Part shown: piece after piece, positions 57,361 to 64,000 of the stretch
Layout: every line of letters begins with the position of its first letter
Position numbering within the stretch: the first letter of the stretch is position 1
Assembly: GCA_902702965.1 (NCBI GenBank)
Contig: CACRXP010001323.1
Span: forward strand, 22,205-86,204
Origin: Spirometra erinaceieuropaei
Lineage: Eukaryota > Platyhelminthes > Cestoda > Diphyllobothriidea > Diphyllobothriidae
Direction of reading: 5' to 3'
Length of the DNA stretch: 64,000 nucleotides
Notes under the pieces: model-generated
Told to the model about the DNA's origin: nothing
What the model saw: only the letters and a program-made list of their open reading frames with translations
Databases searched by the model: none
Translations under genes and position numbers: made by a program

Positions 57361-58650
57361 AGCTCGGCCCCAGCCATGGTCGATGAAAAGACTGGTTCCT
57401 CGGATAAGGAGTGCGTAGGAAGGGGAAGGGTACTAGGAGGAGAAGTTGGTTGGCGAACGGATGTATGAGCAAATATAGAACTGGGCTCTCGGATGAGGAC
57501 GGACTGAAAGAATTTAGAATGTAGGGACGCTTTAACCTAGTTATCAGTCTCCTCTTTTCCATCTGCAGACCTAAGGGCAGGGATCAGCTCCTCAGTCCTT
57601 TTAGTACTTCTCACATAACCATATAGAATTTTCTGATGCTCCAGCGAATTTCGAAGTATGTTCAGTCCAAACTTCCTTCGCAGGTTTGAGGCCTCACTTT
57701 TACAAACGTTTCGTTGCCGCTTATATTCCGGTAAGTGTTCTTCGGAGACAATTATTCTGTAATGCCTCCACAGACGATTTCTCTTTCTGAATGAGGTCTT
57801 TAAGTCCGGATTTATCCATTTTGGGCGGTTTTGATTGTCTTTCTTCTGAGAGGGCAATTGGAACTGAAAGTATTCCATTTGTCGTTTGCCCGACCATGCA
57901 GTTCAGTCTCCCATGATACAACTGCCGCTTCCCTCCTCATGAGAGAACAGTTCCCTTTTCGAATGTTTCTCTCCCACCTATCGGTTTGAACGGGTTTGGA
58001 AAACAGTGAGCACTCGAAGTAGAGCGTCATGTGGTCGCTTGACCCTAATGGCTGTCGGTCCTGCAGGTCTAACACATTTTCCTCCTCTCAGGTAAAAACA
58101 GGATCAAGGCAGTTCGACTGCTGCCCTTCCCTGGTCCGTGTCCCAAGAGTAGCATTCTGGCAGAGATGTTTGCCCTTTGTCCATTGTAGTAGTTTGTGAT
58201 TAAAGCCGTCTTGCGGCACCTGTGCAATCCACGTTAGCCAATCAATGCCAGGAGCGTTAAAATCGCCAACGATAAGGACATCTTTCTTCCCACTGACTTT
58301 GTTAAGTTCAGTCACGAGCATGAGATCTTGGTCAGAAGTATGGCTAAGTGAACGGCACACCACCGAAAGAGTCAATGTTCGGACATTGTTAGCAGATATG
58401 GTAACGCTCAGCAGTTCCACATCCCGTACCAGGCTATGTACATCAGCTTTAGCGGTCAGCTTGTAAGTTAAATAAACTATGACTCCTCCTACTCCTCGGT
58501 TTAGTCTGTCTCTCTTGAATTGCTGATATCCTCTAAGTGATATTTATGAGTCTGCGATATCTTCAGTAAGCCACGTTTCTGCCACCACAAAAACATTGCG
58601 AGTGTGCTGGACATTATTACGCCCCAGTACTTTGTACGAACTCTGATTCC

Positions 58651-58910
58651 CCATGAAATGGAGCAGTGGATAAGGTGGATGCTCCGAAATGTTCACTGCG
58701 TGCCACCATTTCCCGTCCGCAGATATCAGGAATTCTTCCACGTGAGTTTTACAACTTCTCTGCTCCACGTGAGAGGAAGCAAACCATTCTCACTCACAAC
58801 TCCTCACAGTGCTCTACCTAAATGGTAAAACGAATAATGAGACCAGCTGCACACTGAGACTGCGTATTCATTCCTCTGAGTTCCTCAAATATTCCAATGT
58901 TACACTTGAA
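58651..58910. other. unassigned LINE/PLE boundary DNA
   Basis: Short frames without motifs between a LINE 5' end and the next PLE's hammerhead-like motif. Confidence 0.35.
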
Positions 58911-58918
58911 AAGTCTAG

Positions 58919-58957
58919 TTGGCAAACACGTGTTTCGGCAATTCTTCGTCAGGCCAA
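58919..58957 (-). ncRNA. hammerhead-like motif, PLE 3' region (weak stem II)
   Basis: The minus strand reads UUGGC-CUGACGA-AGAAUUGC-CGAAAC-ACGUGUUU-GCCAA. CUGANGA and GAAA are present, stem I pairs UUGGC with GCCAA perfectly, and stem III is a 12-nt palindrome (AAACACGUGUUU). Stem II is poor. It lies about 230 nt past the PLE coding remnant, as in the 43.6 kb copy. Confidence 0.4.
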
Positions 58958-59029
58958 TACAGTTACATGGGGGAATGAAACTGTACAAAATCAATAGTGT
59001 TTATAGGTGTCTCAAGGGCTATTAAGTCA

Positions 59030-59613
59030 TTAACACTTACGTTCCCCACGCCACCCGCATGACGAGGTCGGCGGCTTTTGGTCCTCACGGCCTAGGGGAG
59101 GGATGTAAGAAAGTCTTTGATTGATGTTCTTGGATTGAGTACACGGAGTATTCATCACTGTAACTAGATATTTATGGCGACATGTCGTCATCACTTGGGA
59201 AGAGAGAGCGCTTGTGTCAGGGTTTTCTGACAGCATAACACTGGATTCGCTGGTCGTATAGCTACTGCCTCGGCCGTTGCTACTATCCGTTGGCGTAGGC
59301 CTTTAGAGAAGCTTGTTGTCCGGTAGACAACCTGAAATGCTTCCTTAGCATCGACTCGGTGATTCGTGTCGACTGAATGCGCGAGAATAGAACTCGAAAT
59401 CGATCGAGATTCATCTCTGTCCAGCCAGACGAGTATATGTTCACGCACCCTCTTTACCAAGCGTCTCGTATGGCCGATGTATCCCGCTCCACAGGAGCAA
59501 GTGAATGAGTAAATGTACATTGATGTGGCCTCCAAAGGTAGTCTGGGCCTTCGCACAGGCCCATCATCAGAGATTAAAAAGGCGGCATATAGGATGATAC
59601 AACCGACCCACAC
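59030..59613 (-). pseudogene. Penelope-like element GIY-YIG domain
   Basis: A 140-codon frame (59613-59191) with MYIYSFTCSCGAGYIGHTRR, VKRVREHILVWL, ILAHSVDTNHRVDAKEAFQV, VYRTTSF and ANPVLCC. This is the best-preserved GIY-YIG copy of this subfamily in the window, related to 5524-5900. Tail frames continue to about 59030. There is no RT upstream. Minus-strand CUGAUGA with a GGGCC/GGCCC stem at about 59540-59570 may be a remnant of an upstream hammerhead, but GAAA is missing. Confidence 0.78.
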
Positions 59614-60379
59614 TGAACGTTACGCATCTGCGGTTGACTGCTAAGGAATCTGTGCGCGGGCGGAAAGTCAACCGGTAGGTTGACTAAGTCCTTATCAGAA
59701 TTGCACCTTTAGTCACCTGCAGACCCGTTTTGTCGCCAACCCAGACGGATATGTTTGCGGAGGTCTTTTCAGGTACGAAGATCTGTGAGTTTGTGAAGTA
59801 TCTGTCCTACTGGGCCCAGTCTCTTGAATAATCTTAAAAATTCTCGAGGGCTGTGGGATCCTTATCGAGGTCAGCTCGTACCTTTTTTGGAGGCGTAATG
59901 GCGATTTTATAAATGGCGTTTCAGTCAGCACTGTTGACTTTCGTCTGGCTAACTTTGAATGAGGAATGAGGAATTATCGAAACGTAGGCTACCCTGGCCA
60001 TGGTGTTGCTTAGTCATGTCCTGCTCTGTTTCTTCCTTTGTCTGTTGAAGTTCCGTGTCGTATGCTGCTCTTGCTGCCTGTCCTCTGTATGCTAGTCTGT
60101 CTGTTAATAGCTAGACGAAACCCTCGCTGCCTTCTGCGACTGTCTGTCTGTCAGTCTATGCCTCTCTCTGCTAATAGCTAGGTGTTACGGTGCTTGACTT
60201 TGAGTGGTGCCCACACTTGTCTCTGACTGATGACTGTGTCCGCTTGTCCACCCTAGCTAGCTGTAAGTCCCATAGCGTTAGGTTGTGTGTATGCTCTCTC
60301 CTACTTCACTCCCTCACATCCCCATCATAACCAAGGTCTCAGGCTAATTCGGGTCGTTCTCTCACTAACAAAAAGTCGT
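59614..60379. other. no recognised gene
   Basis: CT-rich in parts (60040-60300), with diverged CTGTCTGTCTGTC-type runs. No supported frame. Confidence 0.4.
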
Positions 60380-60563
60380 GGCCCATAGTGGAGTCCGGCA
60401 GCCGTCTGGGATAACCGGGCAGCCCTGTTCAGGGATGCGATGCCTGCCCTCGAGAGGGGGAGGGGGCTTGAAAAGGTGCCCTAAAGATCGCTGGGAACTA
60501 CGCTGTCTGTAGGCTGGCCGTGGCCGCAGACAAAAAACACACGGTCGAAACAGCCAAAACCGA

Positions 60564-60590
60564 AACAACAACAACAACAACAACAACAAT
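60564..60590. repeat. (AAC)n microsatellite
   Basis: Nine AAC units in the 5' region of the RTE element, followed shortly by a TTC/TCC run (60618-60640). Confidence 0.9.
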
Positions 60591-60665
60591 CACTCCCGTC
60601 CTCTTCCAGCCTATTCTTCTTCTTCTTCTCCTACTCCTACTTTTCGACTCCGCCAGACTGGCAGG

Positions 60666-61474
60666 GTGAGCCCGCTCACTCTGGCAGCCTGGAATGTTCG
60701 TTCCCTTTTAGACAATCCGAGGAGCAACCGACCGGAACGGAGGACGGCGCTAGTGGCACGAGAACTGGCGCGCTACAAGGTGGACATCGCCGCACTCAGC
60801 GAGACCCGATACTCCGAACAAGGCCAACTGGAGGAGGTGGGTGCCGGTTACACCTTCTTCTGGAGCGGTCGACCCGGGCAGAGCGCCGGGACGCGGGTGT
60901 CGCCTTCGCCATTCGGAACGACATCGTGGGACGACTGCCCTGTCTGCCGCAGGGCATCAACGATCGCCTGATGAGCCTCCGCCTGCCTCTCCGGCAAGGA
61001 GGCAAATTCGCCACCATCATCAGCGCCTACGCTCCGACGATGACCAACCCCGACGCCGTCAGAGACAAATTCTACGAGGACCTGCACGCCCTCTTGGCGA
61101 CTGTGTCGAAGGCGGACAAGTTGGTTGTCCTTGGCGACTTCAACGCCCGCGTCGGCACAGACCATAATGCCTAAAGAGAAGTGCTGGGTCCCCACAGTCT
61201 CCGCGTCTCAAACGACAATGGTCTGCTGCTTCTCCGCACCTGCGCAGAACACCGCCTCATCCTGACGAACACGTTCTTCTGTCTGCCGGAGCGAGAGAAG
61301 GCCACCTGGAGGCATCCTCGGTCGCGCCAGTGGCACCTGCTGGACTACGTCCTCGTCCGGAAGCGAGATCAGCGGGACGTGCTGGTGACGAAGGCGATCG
61401 CGGGTGCTGACGGGTGGACCGACCATCGCCTCGTCATCTCGAAGATGCGTATTTGCCTACAGCCTCGCAGATGA
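60666..61474 (+). pseudogene. RTE endonuclease domain
   Basis: Starts [16 protein letters not shown], then [26 protein letters not shown]; a frameshift near 60870; then [54 protein letters not shown], a TAA at 61172, [18 protein letters not shown] and [13 protein letters not shown]. Asn (AWN), Glu (SET), Asp (GDFN) and the final (S/T)DH residues of the APE fold are all present. A TGA at 61472 ends the segment, in frame with the linker. Confidence 0.88.
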
Positions 61475-63265
61475 TCACAAGGTAAGCGACCCTCAGGTAA
61501 GCTGAGTATTGCCTTGTTGTCTTTGCCCGCTCACCATCTTCATTTCAGCAATGAGCTAGCTCAACGGCTAGACAACCTTCCTATCGCTGCCGCCGCCGAC
61601 GACGCCGCCGCTGCCGAGGACGCCTCCGTGGAGAACCGCTGGTGTCAACTGCGAGACACGGTCCAGTCGACGGCGCTCGCCGTCCTCGGTCTCGCTCCCC
61701 GCCAACACCAGTACTGGTTCGACGACAACGACGCTGCCATCAGAAATCTGCTTGCCGAGAAGAACCGCCTACACAAAGCCTACCTAGATCACCCCACTGA
61801 TGCCACCAAAGCTGCCTTCTACCGCAGTCGCCGCCAACTTCAGCAACGACTGCGCGAGATGCAGGACGCCTGGACTGCTCGCAAAGCTGAGGAGATCCAA
61901 GGGTACGCGGACCGCAACGAATGGAAGAACTTCTTCTCTGCGATCAAAGCTGTCTACGGTCCGCCGACGAAGGGCACCACTCCTCTCCTCAGCGCCGACG
62001 GCAACACTCTCCTGACTGAGAAGACGCAAATCCTGCAGCAATGGGCCGAGCATTTCCGAGGCGTCCTCAACCGCCCCTCCGTCATCTCCGACGCCGCCAT
62101 CGATCGTTCGCCTCAAGTGGAGACCAACGTGGGCCTCGACCTCCCGCCATCTCTCCAGGAGACCATCAGGGCCGTGCAGCAGCTCTCCAGCGGGAAAGCA
62201 CCCGGATCGGACGCAATCCCTGCTGAGGTCTACAAGCACGGAGGTCCCCAACTGATGGATCACCTGACTGCGCTCTTCCAAGAGATGTGGCGTCAAGGTG
62301 AAGTCCCGCAAGATTTCAAAGACGCAACCATCGCGCATCTCTACAAGCGAAAAGGGAATCTCCAGGTCTGCGACAATCACCGCGGTATCTCCCTGCTGAA
62401 CATCGCTTGAAAGATCTTCGCACGAACCCTCCTTAACCGCCTCAATAACCATCTGGAACAGGGTCTTCTGCCGGAAAGCCAATGCGGCTTCTGTCGTCAT
62501 CGTGGGACCACGGATATGATCTTCGCCGCCCGTCAACTTCACGAGAAGTGCCAGGAGATGCGGACCCACCTGTACTCTACCTTCGTGGACCTGACGAAAG
62601 CCTTCGACACGGTGAATCGTGAAGGACTGTGGAAGATCATGGAGAAATTCGGCTGTCCGGAGCGATTCACTGAGATGGTGCGTCAGCTGCACGACAGTAT
62701 TATGGCGCGAGTCACGGACAACGGAGCTGTCTCAGAGGCATTCGCAGTGACCAATGGAGTGAAGCAGGGCTGCGTACTGGCGCCTACCCTCTTCAGTCTT
62801 ATGTTCTCTGCCATGCTGATGGACGCCTACCGCGACGAAAGCCCCGGGATCCGCATCGCCTACAGGACGGACGGTCACCTCCTGAATCAACGGCGGATGC
62901 ACTTCCAATCGCGCGTATCCACAACCACCGTTCACGAACTCGTCTTCGCCGACGACTGCGCCCTGAACACCACATCGGAAGAGGAGATGCAACGGAGCAT
63001 GGATCTGTTCTCCGCCGCCTGCGAGAACTTCGGTCTGGTCATTAAAACGCAGAAGACGGTGGTGATGCACCAACCGCCACCCAACTCATTTACAGCCCCC
63101 AACGCGCCGCCGCAAATCAGCGTGAACGGAACCCAACTGCAGGTGGTGGAGAACTTCCCGTACCTGGGCCGTACTCTCTCCCGCAACACCAAGATCGACG
63201 ACGAAGTCGCCAACAGGATCTCGAAAGCCAGTCAAGCCTTCAGTCGCCTCCAAAGCACAGTTTGA
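61475..63265 (+). pseudogene. RTE linker and reverse transcriptase
   Basis: Open except for TGA at 62408 (after LLNIA). The linker has HHLHFSNELAQRLDNLP, WFDDNDAAIRNLLAEKNRLH and SADGNTLLTEKTQILQQWAE. RT follows with SSGKAPGSDAIPAEVYKHGG, CDNHRGISLLNIA, motif A STFVDLTKAFDTVNREG (about 62580), motif B TNGVKQGCVLAPTLFSLMF and motif C LVFADDCALNT (FADD at 62945-62956). The catalytic Asp residues are intact. Confidence 0.9.
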
Positions 63266-64000
63266 AATCACCACGGTCTTCAGCTGAGCACGAAGCTGAA
63301 GATGAACAAGACCGTCATCCTGCCGACACTATTGTATGGAGCGGAGACTTGGACGGTGTACGCAAAGCAGGCACGTCGTCTGAACCACTTCCGCCTCAGT
63401 TGTCTTCGTCGCATCCTGAGGCTGAAGTGGCAGGATCGAATCCCCGACACTGATGTGCTGGAACGGACGGGAATCCTCAGCATCTACTCCATGCTGAGAC
63501 AAATGTAGCTGCGCTGGAGCGGCCACGTGTGCGCATGGACGACGAGCGACTATCCAAACGACTCTTCTACGGAGACGTCGCGACGGGTTCTCGCTGTCAA
63601 GGAGGCCAGATTCGCCGTTAAAAGGATACCCTGAAGTCCTCCCTGAAATGCCTGCAAATCAACCCCACCAACTAGGAGGAGCTCGCACTCAATCGACCGA
63701 CCTGGAGGAGGACAGTGAAGACGGGCGCTGCGATTTACGAAGCCAACCGCATCGCTGCCGCCAAAGCGAAGCGTGAAGCCCGCAAATCACAACTTCGCCC
63801 AGTACGCAACGCCACCGCACAACCGCGTCCAACGTGTCCTCGATGTCAACGGACATTCCGGGCTCGAATCGGACTCGTTGGACATCTTCGGATTAACTGC
63901 GCCTCTCGAACGGCACCAACCATCGTCCCCCCGCCTGCCTCTTCCTCCTCCTTTCTGCCGCCAACTAACCCTGACAATTCTTCTGACCTACCACTTCCAT
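63266..64000 (+). pseudogene. RTE C-terminal domain and zinc finger (partial at window end)
   Basis: After TGA 63263 the same frame continues: [55 protein letters not shown], then TAG 63506. A frameshift leads to RMDDERLSKRLFYGDVATGS, two more stops, NRPTWRRTVKTGAAIYEANR and CPRCQRTFRARIGLVGHLRI, a Cys/His finger (63836-63900). The tail (PPPASSSSFLPP...) continues beyond 64000. Confidence 0.85.

Larger units (their letters stand above)
55936..58650 (-). mobile_element. CR1-like LINE, full domain order, inactive
   Basis: Endonuclease pieces (58620-57812: VFVVAETWLTEDIADS, VLIVGDFNAPGIDWL, NCLDPVF, LGSSDHMTL), linker (57878-57537: LWRHYRIIVSEEHLPEYKRQ), RT (57360-56584) and C-terminal domain (56587-55922: RDLGVWTTTNLSPSEHSRQM, VQCRATKTVDGLKHS, DFFEFARTNHLRGHA). 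The tail is the TACA repeat. It has several frameshifts and stops and is distinct in sequence from the neighbouring LINE families. Confidence 0.85.
60380..64000 (+). mobile_element. RTE-clade LINE, nearly complete, runs off the window
   Basis: GC-rich 5' region (60380-60660), AP endonuclease, long linker, RT, C-terminal domain with a CCHC-like finger, then past the window end. It is the least decayed transposon here: nearly all in one frame, with about two frameshifts (about 60870 and about 63520) and some seven nonsense codons. Codon GC content is far above that of surrounding AT-rich host DNA. Older relatives lie at 8.6, 12.9 and 28.0 kb. Confidence 0.9.

Noticed and set aside
59527..59575. 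CUGAUGA plus GGGCC/GGCCC stem on the minus strand upstream of the PLE GIY-YIG frame
   Set aside because: The GAAA box is replaced by GACU and no stem I partner is visible, so it is mentioned only as a possible relic.
61784..62692. 302-codon minus-strand frame
   Set aside because: Antisense shadow of the RTE linker and RT, explained by the GC-rich codon use of the sense frame.
1..64000. CRISPR array, rRNA operon, bacterial operon or phage content
   Set aside because: No regularly spaced short direct repeats, rRNA signatures or ribosome-binding-site-led gene runs; split genes and LINE/PLE content show eukaryotic nuclear DNA.

Overview
The window looks like gene-poor, repeat-dense nuclear DNA from a parasitic flatworm, most likely a cestode of the diphyllobothriidean type. 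The organism call rests on the mix of retroelements and on degenerate TTAGGG tracts. It is inference from family resemblance, not a database match. I see no bacterial operons, CRISPR array, rRNA or convincing tRNA. Two assembly gaps are present (11813-11900 and 49397-49585).

Layout. 1-10.1 kb: old repeats, a head-to-head pair of Penelope-like (PLE) GIY-YIG fragments (2.4-3.06 kb), another PLE fragment (5.5-5.9 kb), a two-unit tandem duplication (5.9-6.3 kb), three roughly 1 kb fold-back elements (3.7, 7.7, 9.3 kb) and an RTE-LINE tail (8.6-9.0 kb). 10.1-13.3 kb: a possible unique-gene island with a small membrane-protein exon (11.59 kb) and two related exon-like frames (12.07-12.64 kb), then an RTE fragment. 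13.3-21.7 kb: CA-rich interspersed repeats, fold-back elements and two degenerate telomere-like tracts. 21.8-25.6 kb: probable host sequence, including a convincing two-exon small membrane protein on the minus strand (24692-23950). 25.6-32.0 kb: fold-back element, PLE 3' end with a hammerhead-like motif, decayed RTE LINE and a truncated minus-strand Gypsy pol. 32-42.4 kb: AT-rich, with more fold-back elements and a second two-exon small membrane protein (34708-34962). 42.9-64 kb: almost solid retroelement, in order a CR1-like fragment, a PLE with a hammerhead motif, a Gypsy element split by two LINE insertions, a LINE nested in a LINE, a further LINE, another PLE, and a nearly complete RTE LINE that runs off the right end.

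Main points. (1) A family of long palindromic elements has arms of about 365 bp, a unique loop of about 250 bp, CAGT...ACTG ends and TA at both flanks in the best copies, suggesting non-autonomous Tc1/mariner-like fold-back transposons. (2) PLE 3' regions carry hammerhead-ribozyme motifs that can be folded by hand. (3) Two, possibly three, very small single-pass membrane proteins share one design: short N-terminus, one membrane span, a phase-2 intron directly after it, and a short hydrophilic tail; one tail has a PPxY motif and another a possible PDZ-binding end. (4) The order of retroelement insertions can be read from nested positions and one clean target-site duplication. All transposon ORFs seen are broken, so no autonomous element is intact here.
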